Counted from the first letter of the stretch, positions 47,302 to 56,815 are shown. The stretch: 64,000 bases of DNA from Myxococcales bacterium (GCA_020633435.1 JACKDP010000001.1:310001-374000); one strand, 5' to 3'. The notes: generated by a model not told the origin, from the sequence alone. A program made the numbers and translations.

Positions 47302-47910
47302 TCAGTCGGTGCGGCTGGAGGGGGGCCGCCCCACGGGGGGCGGGAACGGCGAGCCGCCGGGCAGCAGGGAGAGGAGCTGCAGCGTGACGTAGGCGCTCAT
47401 GCCCCAGAGCGTCTCGCCGTCGTGGTCGAAGTAGTACATGGGCCACTCCTGGCCCCGCCACGAGATGCCCCGCTGCTGCCAGCGATCGACGCGCTGCAGC
47501 TCGACCACCGGGATCGTGAAGATCCGAGCGACTTCGCTGGCTTGCGCGACGAAGCGGGGCACGCCGACGACGCGCCCGACCACGGGGGTGACCATGGTGG
47601 TGCCCGTCACGGTGGGGATGTCGTCGAGCAGGCCCAGCACCTCGACGAGGGTGGGATCGAGGCCGACCTCCTCGTGGGCCTCGCGCAGGGCGTTGGCCAC
47701 GGCGTCGGCGTCCTCCGGCTCCATGCGCCCGCCGGGGAACGCCACCTGGCCCTGGTGGGAGCCGACCTCCTGGGAGCGCCGCGTCAGCAGCAGCGACGGC
47801 GCGTCGTCGACGTCCAGGATGGGCACGAGGATGGCGGCGCGCCGCGGGGCCGGGAGGGCCTGCCGCGGGCGGGCGGCGAGGCGACCGGGCAGCTCGCCGA
47901 GGCGCTTCAC
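47302..47910 (-). CDS. NUDIX hydrolase, CoA-pyrophosphatase (NudL/YeaB) type
   Basis: 202 residues from a GTG at 47910. It has the NudL-specific lead LLTRRSQEVGSHQGQVAFPG and the Nudix box ending NALREAHEEVGL. NudL enzymes split CoA into 4'-phosphopantetheine and ADP derivatives. The last about 40 residues are Pro-rich. The start overlaps the uridine kinase stop by 4 bp (47907-47910). Confidence 0.9.
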   Translation of the reverse strand: MKRLGELPGRLAARPRQALPAPRRAAILVPILDVDDAPSLLLTRRSQEVGSHQGQVAFPGGRMEPEDADAVANALREAHEEVGLDPTLVEVLGLLDDIPTVTGTTMVTPVVGRVVGVPRFVAQASEVARIFTIPVVELQRVDRWQQRGISWRGQEWPMYYFDHDGETLWGMSAYVTLQLLSLLPGGSPFPPPVGRPPSSRTD

Positions 47911-48578
47911 GAGCCGGGCTGCCCGGCAAGGCGCCCGAGGAGGGCGTCGGAGACCATGTCGATGGCCACCGTGTTGCGGCCGCCGCGCGGGATGATGACG
48001 TCGGCGTGCCGCCGGGCCGGCAGCACGAAGGCCATGTGCATCGGGCGGACGGTGGCCTCGTACTGGCCCAGGACGTGGTCCATGCTGCGGCCGCGCTCCA
48101 CGGTGTCGCGGCGCAGGCGCCGCATCAGGCGGATGTCGTCATCGGTGTCGACGAAGATCTTCACGTCCAGCAGGCTGCGCAGCTCGGCGTTCTCGAGGAT
48201 CAGGATGCCCTCGACGACGACCAGCGGCCGGGGCAGCACCCGCTCCGACGTCGGCGCGCGCACCGACTCCGTGTAGCTGTAGACGGGCTTGTCCACCGGG
48301 CGGCCGGCGCGCAGGGCCCGCAGGTGCTCGATGAGGAGGGCCGTGTCGAAGGCGTCCGGGTGGTCGAAGTTGACCTGGCGGCGGGCCTCCAGCGGCAGGT
48401 TGCTGAGGTCGTGGTAGTAGCTGTCGTGCTCCAGGTAGGCGACGCGGTCGAGGCCCACGCGCTCGACGATGGCGCGGGCGACGGTGGTCTTGCCGGAGCC
48501 GGTGCCCCCGGCGATGCCGAGGACGACGATGGGGGGGCCGCCCCGGCTCGGGCGCGGCGGCATCAACGGGGGCTGCAT
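47907..48578 (-). CDS. udk: Uridine kinase
   Basis: 223 residues. P-loop GGTGSGKT at 24-31, substrate region HDSYYHDLSNLP, and the family pattern NFDHPDAFD, VYSYTESVR and GRSMDHVLGQY. It phosphorylates uridine and cytidine for nucleotide salvage. ATG at 48578; the first 16 residues are a Pro-rich extension. Confidence 0.96.
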   Translation of the reverse strand: MQPPLMPPRPSRGGPPIVVLGIAGGTGSGKTTVARAIVERVGLDRVAYLEHDSYYHDLSNLPLEARRQVNFDHPDAFDTALLIEHLRALRAGRPVDKPVYSYTESVRAPTSERVLPRPLVVVEGILILENAELRSLLDVKIFVDTDDDIRLMRRLRRDTVERGRSMDHVLGQYEATVRPMHMAFVLPARRHADVIIPRGGRNTVAIDMVSDALLGRLAGQPGS

Positions 48579-48643
48579 CGGACGGGACCCTGCATGGAAT
48601 GGGGGTTTCCTTCGCCCCGAGGGCTCGCTAATGTACCGCCTCC

Positions 48644-48664
48644 GTGGCCTCGTTATGAGGCCAC
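48644..48664. promoter_or_regulatory. Perfect 8-bp hairpin in the udk/clpA divergent gap
   Basis: GTGGCCTC-GTTAT-GAGGCCAC, in the 209-bp region between the divergent udk and ClpA-like starts. A symmetrical site of this length suits an operator or a leader structure for either gene. Confidence 0.4.
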
Positions 48665-48787
48665 TTCGCGCTGCGCGCCCGGGGCCATGGTCCCACGCGC
48701 GCGGCGAGGCGGTAGCACGGGCTCGCTGGAGGCGTCAAGGCGTCCCGGGCTGCCGCGGGTTCCAGACGCCGGTCCGCCGAGGTTTGC

Positions 48788-51406
48788 TTGACCACCACCC
48801 ACAGCCCCGAGCTGGCCCAGGTCTACGCCCAGGCCCGCGACATCGCGCGCCAGACCGGCCAGCCGCTGTCGACGGCGCACATCCTGTTCGCGGTCTTCAC
48901 GGTGCCCAACCTCGCCGAGCTGCTGCTGCTGGAGCGGCAGATCAACGAGGAGACGGTGCTCGCGCATGTGGAGCGCATGGAGCCCGAGCCCGACGACACC
49001 CTCGATCTGCTCGATCAGCGGGCGCGCCGGCTGGCCCAGACGTGCCGCGAGGAGCAGGTCAACTGCCTGCACCTGCTGGCCGCGCTGACGTGGCTGCCCC
49101 GGGCGTTCGCGTGGCGCCTGCTGGACCGGACGGGCACCTCGATGCTGGCGCTGCGCGAGACGGCCCTGCGCTACGCCACCCACGGCGTCCCGCACCGCCT
49201 CTTCCAGATGCGGGCGACGTTCGACGAGCCGGACCCCACGCGCCATGACCGCGAGACCATTCAGGTTTCCGTCCTGCCGCGCGAGAACGACCGCGACACC
49301 TCGCTGGCCCTGCCGGCGGTCGGGTCGACGCGGCCGCGCACGTCGCTGACGGCCCAGCTCGAGGCCCTGGGCCGGGTGGAGGTCGTGGAGGACGCCGCGC
49401 CCACCGCCGAGGACTCGACCGACGTGGGGCCGCCCGCCGAGCTGGAGCCGGCCGAGGCCCCGCCCGTCGAGGCCGCCCCCGCCGATGCCCGCCCGTCGGC
49501 GCCCCCCGAGGCCGCCCCCCAGGCCACCCCGACCGAGGCGCCCCGCAAGGCCCCGCCCGCGGTGCGCACGGCCCTGAAGAACCCGCTGCCCGAGACGGCG
49601 CCGAGCCCCTTCGTCCTGCACCGCGAGAAGTTCCGCTGGCTGCACCAGCTCGGCCGCAACCTCAGCCACCTGGCCTGGCTGGGGCGGCTCGATCCGGTCA
49701 TCGGCCGCGAGCGCGAGATCGAGGAGATCCTCGACATCCTCAACAAGCGCCGCAGCAACAACCCGTGCTTGCTGGGCGAGCCCGGCGTGGGCAAGACGGC
49801 GGTGGTCGAGGGCGTGGCCCAGGCCCTCGTGCGCGCCCATGGCAGCCGCAACGCGGCGCCCGAGCGGGTGGTCATCCAGGTGGACGTGGGCGCGCTGCTG
49901 GCCGGCACCCACCTGCGCGGGGCCTTCGCCGAGCGGCTGCGCGGCCTGCAGGAGGAGGCCCGCCAGGCCAACGGCCGGGTGGTCATCTTCATCGACGAGC
50001 TGCACACGCTGATCGGCGCCGGCGGCGGCGACGGCGTGCACGACGCCGCCAACGAGCTGAAGGCGGCCCTGGCCCGGGGCGAGTTCCCCTGCATCGGGGC
50101 GACGACCACCGACGAGTACCGCCAGCACATCGAGGCCGACCCGGCGCTCGACCGGCGCTTCTCGCCGGTGCACGTCGACGAGCCCAGCGAAGAGACGACG
50201 CGCCGCATCCTCATCGGGGTGCTGGACCGCTACGCCGCCCACCACGGGGTGCGCTACCGCATGGAGGCCGTCGACGCGGCCGTGCGCATGTGCCGGCGGT
50301 ACATGCACGATCGGCGCGACCCGGATCGCAGCCTGGGGGTGCTCGACCTGGCCGGCGCCGTGGCGCGCCGCCGCACCCGCGAGGTGGACGCCCGCGCGGT
50401 GGCCGAGGTGGTCGCCCGGGTGGCCCGCGTGCCGGTGGATCACCTGCTCATGGACGATCCGCGCCGGTTCCTGGAGATGGAGAGCCACCTGGGCCGGCAG
50501 ATCGTCGGCCAGCGCCACGTGCTGGGGGCCATCAGCGAGACGGTCCGCCGCAACTACGTGGGCTTCGCCGGGCGGCGCCCCATCGGCTCCTTCCTCTTCC
50601 TCGGGCCCACGGGCGTGGGCAAGACGGAGGCCGTGAAGGCCCTGGCGGCCTTCCTCTTCGGCAGCCGCGACGCCCTCGTCCGCTTCGACATGAGCGAGTT
50701 CGCCGAGCCGCACTCCCTGGCCCGGCTCATCGGCGCGCCCCCCGGCTACGTGGGCCACCAGGAGGGCGGGCAGCTCACCGACGCCCTGCGCAAGCGGCCC
50801 TACCAGGTCGTGCTCTTCGACGAGATCGAGAAGAGCCACCGCGATGTGTGGAACGTGCTGCTGCAGGTGCTCGACGAGGGGCGGCTGACGGACGCCCGGG
50901 GGCGCACCGTCGACTTCTCCAACACCGTCGTGGTGCTGACGAGCAACCTGGGGGCCGAGGTGCTGCTGCCGAAGGAGCGCCGCATCGGCTTCGCCGGGCA
51001 GGCCGGCCTCGACGCCGACGCCCTGGCCGAGAAGGCGCTGGAGACGGCGCGGGGCACCTTCCCGCCCGAGCTCTGGAACCGCATCGAGGCGCGGCTGGTC
51101 TTCCACCCCCTCGATCGGCCGCAGGTCGAGGCCATCGCCGAGCTCATCGCGGCGGAGCGGTCGGCCCTGCTCGCCCAGGAGCGCAACATCCGCTTCACGC
51201 TGACGCCCGCGGCCATCGGCTGGCTGGTGGAGGCGGGGGGCTTCGACGCCCGGCTCGGGGCGCGGCCCATGCGGCAGACCATCGGCCGCGAGGTGGAGAG
51301 CCGCATCGCGCGCGGCATCCTGGCCGGTGACATCCGGCCGGGCGACGACGTCCGGGTGGACGCCGCCGACGACGGGCTCGTGCTCACCACGCAGCCCGCG
51401 GCCTGA
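48788..51406 (+). CDS. clpA: ClpA-like double AAA+ unfoldase
   Basis: 872 residues from a TTG at 48788. Clp N-domain repeats about 1-140, then a long Pro/Ala/Glu linker (about 200-275) in place of a compact joint. D1: Walker A GEPGVGKT (330-337), Walker B FIDE. D2: GPTGVGKT (606-613), FDEIEKSH and a sensor 2 region GARPMRQ. There is no ClpB-type middle coiled coil. The D2 loop holds IGF (733-735, RRIGFAG), at the place of the ClpP-docking tripeptide. This supports a protease partner (ClpP) and not a free disaggregase. No clpP or clpS gene is in the window. Confidence 0.92.
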   Translation: MTTTHSPELAQVYAQARDIARQTGQPLSTAHILFAVFTVPNLAELLLLERQINEETVLAHVERMEPEPDDTLDLLDQRARRLAQTCREEQVNCLHLLAALTWLPRAFAWRLLDRTGTSMLALRETALRYATHGVPHRLFQMRATFDEPDPTRHDRETIQVSVLPRENDRDTSLALPAVGSTRPRTSLTAQLEALGRVEVVEDAAPTAEDSTDVGPPAELEPAEAPPVEAAPADARPSAPPEAAPQATPTEAPRKAPPAVRTALKNPLPETAPSPFVLHREKFRWLHQLGRNLSHLAWLGRLDPVIGREREIEEILDILNKRRSNNPCLLGEPGVGKTAVVEGVAQALVRAHGSRNAAPERVVIQVDVGALLAGTHLRGAFAERLRGLQEEARQANGRVVIFIDELHTLIGAGGGDGVHDAANELKAALARGEFPCIGATTTDEYRQHIEADPALDRRFSPVHVDEPSEETTRRILIGVLDRYAAHHGVRYRMEAVDAAVRMCRRYMHDRRDPDRSLGVLDLAGAVARRRTREVDARAVAEVVARVARVPVDHLLMDDPRRFLEMESHLGRQIVGQRHVLGAISETVRRNYVGFAGRRPIGSFLFLGPTGVGKTEAVKALAAFLFGSRDALVRFDMSEFAEPHSLARLIGAPPGYVGHQEGGQLTDALRKRPYQVVLFDEIEKSHRDVWNVLLQVLDEGRLTDARGRTVDFSNTVVVLTSNLGAEVLLPKERRIGFAGQAGLDADALAEKALETARGTFPPELWNRIEARLVFHPLDRPQVEAIAELIAAERSALLAQERNIRFTLTPAAIGWLVEAGGFDARLGARPMRQTIGREVESRIARGILAGDIRPGDDVRVDAADDGLVLTTQPAA

Positions 51407-51409
51407 CGC

Positions 51410-51955
51410 CTACTGCGGGCCGGCCTCGCAGCGCTGCTTGTCCCGATCGGCGCTGCGCACGCAGACGGCGTGGGCCTCCTGGCAGACGCCGAGGCGGCTG
51501 CGATCTCCCCGCAGCCCGGCGATGCACTGCGCGAGCACCTGCCCGCACAGCCGCTTCGCGCGGTTCCAGGCCGACACGCACTGGCCCGGCGGGGGCGGCG
51601 CCGGGCGCGTCAGGAAGATGGGCACCGTCTGCACGCCCTGGCTGAGCTCCGTCGAGGCGCTGCGCTCCACCACCAGCCGCCCGGCGGCGTCGAGGGCGCT
51701 GACCACGACGCGGTAGCGGCCGGCGGGGAGCGGCTGCTCCACCACCCGCACCCCGGCCGCGAAGGGATCGCTGCGGCGCACGACGTGGTCGTCCTGCATC
51801 ACGACGGCCCCCGACTGGGGGTTCTGGACGCGGGTGCGCACCGTGCGGAAGTCCGTCCACGGGCGCAGATCGGTGCGGACCTGGACCACCAGGGTGGGCA
51901 GCGCCAGCGCGACAGAGGGCAACAGAGCGACGATCAGAGCGAGCATGCGGGTCAT
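51410..51955 (-). CDS. Secreted Cys-containing protein of unknown function
   Basis: 181 residues. MTRMLALIVALLPSVALALP is a signal peptide; GGGAGG precedes the ATG at 51955. The middle is a beta-rich domain (LVVQVRTDLRPWTDFRTVRT, then LPAGRYRVVVSALD) resembling a carboxypeptidase-regulatory/Ig-like fold. The C-terminal 60 residues carry five Cys (GQCVSAWNRAKRLC, QCIAG, GVCQEAHAVC) that may form disulfides. No known family. Confidence 0.75.
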   Translation of the reverse strand: MTRMLALIVALLPSVALALPTLVVQVRTDLRPWTDFRTVRTRVQNPQSGAVVMQDDHVVRRSDPFAAGVRVVEQPLPAGRYRVVVSALDAAGRLVVERSASTELSQGVQTVPIFLTRPAPPPPGQCVSAWNRAKRLCGQVLAQCIAGLRGDRSRLGVCQEAHAVCVRSADRDKQRCEAGPQ

Positions 51956-52173
51956 GCGACACACCTCCCGGCTTGGGGGGGCGGACCATGACACACGGCC
52001 AGGGCCCTGACAACCCGCCCCGCGGGCGATTCGCGGCCTGGCGGCCGCGGCGACGGCGTCGACACACCGCCGAAAAACACAGCGATTACAGGCGCTTGCC
52101 AATCCGCTTGCCAGCGGCGCCTACATCTCGCACCGTGTGCGCCGCGAGTCCACCGCTGACGCCTGGGGGAGCC

Positions 52174-52341
52174 ATGGAGCCTGTGCCGCCTCGCCGCGCT
52201 TTCTTTCGTGCTCTGGTCGGTGCGGATCGGGCCCCGGCCCCCGCCGAGCGGGGCGTGCCCGCCCTGGTGACGCAGCCCGTCGCCACGGCCGCGCAGCGCC
52301 GCAACCGGCCGCCGGCCGGCATCCCGTCCGTCCGGGCCTGA
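52174..52341 (+). CDS. 55-residue peptide gene, unknown
   Basis: MEPVPPRRAFFRALVGADRA with strong GGGGGAG ribosome site at 52166-52172 just before the ATG. Basic and Pro/Ala-rich, no membrane segment. It ends 5 bp before the convergent LodB-like stop. Its coding status rests only on the ribosome site and the clean fit between neighbours. Confidence 0.45.
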   Translation: MEPVPPRRAFFRALVGADRAPAPAERGVPALVTQPVATAAQRRNRPPAGIPSVRA

Positions 52342-52346
52342 CGGCG

Positions 52347-53624
52347 TCACGCCGCGGCGACGACGCCCACCCCGCAGAGCCACTGCAGCCCGGCCAGCAG
52401 CCGGCGATCGCCCACCGGGGCCGCCGCGCGCGCCGCGGCCAGCGCCGCATGGGCCGGCGCCTCGTCCTGGAGCGCCAGCTCGACGGCCCGCACCGCCGCC
52501 CGCGGCAGCCAGGCCTCGACGGCGGCCGGCGCTTCCCCCTGCCAGCGCAGCCGGGCATCGGGCCGCAGCGTGAGCGGTACGGTGGCCGGATCGGCGGGCA
52601 GGCCGGCGGGATCGAGGGGCCGGCGGCGCGCCCAGAACGGCGCCATGGGCCAGCGATCTTCGGCCAGGTAGTACCGCGCCCGGGTGCCGAGGAAGGCGGC
52701 GCGGCGGCGGGCGGCAGCGGCGGCGTCGAGGGGCGCGACGAGCGCGCGGGCCACGCCATCGCCCCCCAGCGGATCGGTGGCCAGGCCAGCGTCCCCCGCC
52801 GCCTGGAAGCCCGCCACATCGGGGGGCAGGAGCCACCCGCTGTCCGATCGGCCCGCCGCGATGGGGGCGTCGACGGGTCCACCGATGCGGGCGCGGGTCA
52901 GCGGCGCCTGGGCCAGCAGGCGCTGGAAGCGCTCGGCGCGGTCGGCCCCCGCGGCCGTCAGGACGTCGCCATCGGTGACGAGCACCACCGCCAGCCGGCC
53001 GGCGGGCAGCGGCGCCGCGTACCAGTAGCCCGCCTCCACCGCCTCGAGCTGCAGCACGGGCTCGCCCCCGGGATCGGGGACCACCGCCAGCAGCGCGACC
53101 TGGCGGTCCAGGCTGATCCACTGCCGGCCCGCCAGGCCCGCCGAGGCGGGCGCGCCCCGACCGCTGGCGTCGACGACACGGGGGGCCACGAGGGCGGCCC
53201 CCTCGGCGCACTCCACGCGGAAGCCCCTGGAATCAGGGAGGATCTGGCAACGCCCGACGTCGTGGAGGACGCGCACGCCCCGCGCCCGGGCGGCGTCCAG
53301 CAGGGCCGCGTCGAACCGGGGGCGGTCGACGTGCCAGCCCTCGCCGAGGGGGTGCAGCAGCGTGGACGACGCCACCAGCTCCGGGCCACCCCAGGCGGAG
53401 TGGACGCCCACGAAGCGGGGCGCGCCGGCGAAGAACGGGGTGGGATCGAGGCCCAGATCGACGAGGCGGCCGGCCACCTCGGCGCCCAGCGTCTCGCCGA
53501 AGCGGGGCCGGTCGGCCGGGCCCCGCTCCAGCAGCACCACCGCCGCGCCCTCGGCGGCGTGGCGCAGGGCGGCGGCCAGCCCGGCCGGCCCGCCGCCGAC
53601 CACCGCGACGTCGGCCCGCTGCAT
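52347..53624 (-). CDS. LodB-like FAD oxidoreductase, maturase of the quinone oxidase
   Basis: 425 residues. MQRADVAVVGGGPAGLAAA is an FAD Rossmann motif, followed by FGETLGAEV and GDAGLATDPLGGDGVA, typical of the halogenase/geranylgeranyl-reductase-like flavoproteins that contain LodB and GoxB. In Marinomonas, LodB is needed to build the cysteine tryptophylquinone of LodA. Its ATG is coupled to the LodA stop through TGATG (53622-53626), the expected arrangement. Confidence 0.88.
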   Translation of the reverse strand: MQRADVAVVGGGPAGLAAALRHAAEGAAVVLLERGPADRPRFGETLGAEVAGRLVDLGLDPTPFFAGAPRFVGVHSAWGGPELVASSTLLHPLGEGWHVDRPRFDAALLDAARARGVRVLHDVGRCQILPDSRGFRVECAEGAALVAPRVVDASGRGAPASAGLAGRQWISLDRQVALLAVVPDPGGEPVLQLEAVEAGYWYAAPLPAGRLAVVLVTDGDVLTAAGADRAERFQRLLAQAPLTRARIGGPVDAPIAAGRSDSGWLLPPDVAGFQAAGDAGLATDPLGGDGVARALVAPLDAAAAARRRAAFLGTRARYYLAEDRWPMAPFWARRRPLDPAGLPADPATVPLTLRPDARLRWQGEAPAAVEAWLPRAAVRAVELALQDEAPAHAALAAARAAAPVGDRRLLAGLQWLCGVGVVAAA

Positions 53625-55531
53625 CAGGGGATGCTCGCGGCCCGCTCCTTCTCGATGAACATGTCGCCCTCTTCGAGGACGAAGCCGAACTTGTACCAGT
53701 GCAGCAGCATGTCCTCGTGGGTGCTCTCGCGGTTGCCGCCCTCGAAGCGCCGGTCGGGCCGCGCCCAGTCGAGGCGCCGGGAGGCGTCGGCCGACGGCAG
53801 CACGTGGGTGGGCCGCTGGGCGGGCCACCAGGCGTAGTTGCCCTCGTTGCGGCAGTCGTTGAAGTCGGCCTGCCACGGCAGCGCCATCTGCCGCGAGAAG
53901 TGGCCGGGGCCGATGGGGGCCTCGTCGTCGCCGAGGTAGGCGCTGAAGGCCCCGTGATCCAGGCGGAAGGGCTCGGCGAAGAGCGCGGGGTTGCGCATCT
54001 GCCAGCCGAACTCGATGCCCGGGAAGAACGCCCCGCCGACGCAGTTCTCGAGGGCGGCGCGGTCGAGGCCATGGGGCGTGATGACGGGATCCGCCGGCGC
54101 GTCGACGGGGGCGTCGAAGGCCCCCGCCGCCCAGCGCCGCAGCAGGGCGTACTGGGTGGGCGTCAGCGTCAGCCGCTTCACCGCCTCGGGCATCTGGCCG
54201 ATGTAGGGATCGTCGCCCAGGATCTTGGGCATCGTCCCCGAGCCCTGCCCCCCGACCGCCCCCAGAGGCGCGCGCATGTAGCTGAAGACGCGCTCCCGGG
54301 CCGACGCGGCCGACGGCCCCGGATCGGCCAGCTTGGGGCTGATGAGGCTGTTGTGCTTCGAGTTGACCAGGCCGTCGATCCACCAGAGGTTGTAGGCCGC
54401 GACGAGCATGGGCTCGATCTCGGCCGCGAAGTCGGGCCGGTAGGTCGGCAGCTCCGGCTCGCCGCCCTCCTGGAAGTCGGCCTTCAGGGCCGCCAGGCGG
54501 GCCAGGGCGCCGCCGGGCGCGTACAGGGCGTTGTCGGCGGGCAGGTCCAGGTGGCGGACGGCCATGTCGAGCAGCAAATCGTAGGCCGTCACCGACCCGG
54601 GCACCCCCGGGGCGAAGTCGGGCGGGCCGCAGAGCACCCAGCCCTCACCGGCCGGATCCATCGAGATCTCGCGGAGCTCCCCGCCCACGTCGATGGTGAC
54701 CGTCGCGGTGACGGGGCCATCGGAGGCGTCATCGAACCAGCCGTCGTTGTTGGCCCAGTGGGGCATGGCGGGCTGGGTGGGGGTGCTGTAGCCGGACTTG
54801 CCCTGGCCGCCGAGGACGATGAGGCGGCCCGCCGCGTCGGTGCGCAGCTGGCCCAGGTAGTCGATGACGGGCCCGCCGTTGGCGGTCTGGGGCACCGACT
54901 CCCCGGCGGCGCCGGTGGGCACGAACTGCACGGGCCCCTGGGAGGCGCCGGCGATGGTGCGGCCGCCGAAGTCGATCTCCAGGCTGCGGCGATCGGCGAC
55001 GCCGGCGTTGCGGCGCGCGGCCGGGGGCCGGTCCTCGCCCTGCCCCCCCTCGAAGCCGAAGAAGGACGCCTTCTTGTTGGCCAGGTGGACGCTCCACTGG
55101 ATGGAGACGACGCCGGGGGTGCCGAGGGTGACCTCGCGCACCGGGGTGAGCTGGCCGTTGACCGAGGCGTACTCGAAGATGCGGAAGCGCGCGCCCTGGG
55201 GCTTCACGCGCCCGTCCGGCGTCTTGTAGGCGGGCACGGTGGTGCCGGGCGCGTCGCCCAGGGGGCCGAAGCCGGGGACCTCGGGGCCGATGAAGAACGA
55301 CGACGGATCGGCGTTGCCGAGGCGGGCCACGCCGATGGCCGGGTGGATGCGATAGATGGGATCGGGGGCGCCGGGGCCCGCCGCGCGGGCGCGCCCGCTC
55401 AGGCCCGCGACCGCCACCGCCGCGCCCGCCCCCACCAGGAAGCTGCGCCGGGTGAAAGGCGCCCGGATGTTGATCGGCTCGTCCCCATGCACCCCGGCGT
55501 CCGCCGGCGGCCGCTTCGCGTCCCCGCTCAT
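53624..55531 (-). CDS. LodA/GoxA-like cysteine-tryptophylquinone amino-acid oxidase, Tat-exported
   Basis: 635 residues from the ATG at 55531. A twin-arginine signal (FTRRSFLVGAGAAVAVAG) ends near residue 51. The CTQ pair fits Cys497 (ALENCVGGAFFPGIE) and Trp553 (LPWQADFNDC), 56 residues apart, and the RIHPAIGVARLGN and NDGWFDDASDGP motifs match the family. LodA oxidises free lysine at the epsilon amine and releases hydrogen peroxide that kills competitors; GoxA uses glycine. The substrate here cannot be fixed from sequence. A Tat signal suits an enzyme that folds and forms its quinone with LodB before export. Confidence 0.93.
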   Translation of the reverse strand: MSGDAKRPPADAGVHGDEPINIRAPFTRRSFLVGAGAAVAVAGLSGRARAAGPGAPDPIYRIHPAIGVARLGNADPSSFFIGPEVPGFGPLGDAPGTTVPAYKTPDGRVKPQGARFRIFEYASVNGQLTPVREVTLGTPGVVSIQWSVHLANKKASFFGFEGGQGEDRPPAARRNAGVADRRSLEIDFGGRTIAGASQGPVQFVPTGAAGESVPQTANGGPVIDYLGQLRTDAAGRLIVLGGQGKSGYSTPTQPAMPHWANNDGWFDDASDGPVTATVTIDVGGELREISMDPAGEGWVLCGPPDFAPGVPGSVTAYDLLLDMAVRHLDLPADNALYAPGGALARLAALKADFQEGGEPELPTYRPDFAAEIEPMLVAAYNLWWIDGLVNSKHNSLISPKLADPGPSAASARERVFSYMRAPLGAVGGQGSGTMPKILGDDPYIGQMPEAVKRLTLTPTQYALLRRWAAGAFDAPVDAPADPVITPHGLDRAALENCVGGAFFPGIEFGWQMRNPALFAEPFRLDHGAFSAYLGDDEAPIGPGHFSRQMALPWQADFNDCRNEGNYAWWPAQRPTHVLPSADASRRLDWARPDRRFEGGNRESTHEDMLLHWYKFGFVLEEGDMFIEKERAASIP

Positions 55532-55667
55532 GTGTTCCCCTCCATCCAGCGCTGCGCTGATCAAGCTGGTGGAATTTGCCGCTGGATCTGTGTTGGCGGC
55601 AAGGGGAAATGACAGACCGTATGCGACATCGAGGCAGCGGGCCGAAGGGGCCCCGGCGGGGGCCCGA

Positions 55668-56741
55668 TCAGGGCAGCCGCTGGACCGTCAGCGTGTACGG
55701 TCCACGCCAGGGGATGACCTCGGGATCGCCGTTGTCGTAGCCATCCACGAAGATGAAGACGGGGGCGCCCGCGGCGAGATCCAGGTCGAGCTGGCTGCTG
55801 CGATCCATGGTGATGGGGCTGACGTCGTCGTTGCAGCCCAGCTCCGCGATCACGTCGGGGAAGCGGCAGTGGCTGCGGACGTAGACCAGCGGATCGCCGT
55901 TCGGCATGTCGGCGTCGGCGCGGATGCGGTAGCGCCCGGCCTCCGGCGGCACGAAGCGCAGGACCTGGTCCCCCGCCCCGCCGCCGCAGTGGCCCCGCGC
56001 GTGGCTGCCGCCACCGTCGGTGTTGCCCATGAAGCGCCAGTCCGGCACGTCGGTGAGCTCCTGGGCCATGAAGAAGGCCGGGCACTCCACCTCGGTGGGC
56101 TGGCAGGAGAAGCGGCCCCCCGCGAGGGTGCCGCAGAGGTCGCCATCGAAGCACCGCGACAGACCGCGGTTGGGATCGCAGCTCTCGTCGCGCCCGACCT
56201 CCGGGGTGTCCAGGAACTCGGGCTCCATGACGGCGCTGCGGTTGCCGGCGCGGTCGAAGACGCCGATGCGGACGCGCTGCATGGTCGCGAAGCGGCCATC
56301 CACGTCGAACGACAGGCTGAAGGTGCCGCGGAAGTCGCCGAGGCCCTGCCGCAGGTTGTCGAAGGCCACGTCGACGGGGCCGCCGTCCTCGTCCAGCCGG
56401 AGGGCCTGGTCGTTGGCGTCGAAGACCTCGATGGAGAAGGCGAAGACGTCGTTCTCGGCGTCCTGCCCGTCCATGATGAAGCCGAAGCCGCCATCCTGCC
56501 GGTTGAGGTAGGCCGTGAGGCTGGTGATGGTCGGCGCGCCGGCGCCGGGCTCGCCCCCGGCCCCGCCCATCCCGCCGGCCCCGCCCATGCCCTGGTCGGG
56601 CGGGCTCATGTCCGGCATCGGCGCCGCGTCCACGATCCCCTGATCCACCACCACGGCGGCCGCGTCCACCGCGCCACCCCCACCCCCGCCATCGTCGCAG
56701 CCCGCGCACAGCAGCGCGGCCAGCAGCACCCGACGCGTCAT
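55668..56741 (-). CDS. Gly-rich lipoprotein with beta domains
   Basis: 357 residues. MTRRVLLAALLCAGC is a lipobox with Cys15. Asp/Ala and Gly-Gly-Met stalk to about residue 70, then an Ig-like domain (TITSLTAYLNRQDGGFGF), a six-Cys segment and a C-terminal pre-peptidase-type beta sandwich (DQVLRFVPPEAGRYRIRADA) ending FIFVDGYDNGD. The last domain is common on secreted Myxococcota proteins. Function unknown. Confidence 0.82.
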   Translation of the reverse strand: MTRRVLLAALLCAGCDDGGGGGGAVDAAAVVVDQGIVDAAPMPDMSPPDQGMGGAGGMGGAGGEPGAGAPTITSLTAYLNRQDGGFGFIMDGQDAENDVFAFSIEVFDANDQALRLDEDGGPVDVAFDNLRQGLGDFRGTFSLSFDVDGRFATMQRVRIGVFDRAGNRSAVMEPEFLDTPEVGRDESCDPNRGLSRCFDGDLCGTLAGGRFSCQPTEVECPAFFMAQELTDVPDWRFMGNTDGGGSHARGHCGGGAGDQVLRFVPPEAGRYRIRADADMPNGDPLVYVRSHCRFPDVIAELGCNDDVSPITMDRSSQLDLDLAAGAPVFIFVDGYDNGDPEVIPWRGPYTLTVQRLP

Positions 56742-56815
56742 CGGTCTCCCCCCCGAAAAGTCGGTCGAGGGGGCATCTTGCCCGATCCGGCGCGGGGGCG
56801 CACCCCGCCGGGCGG

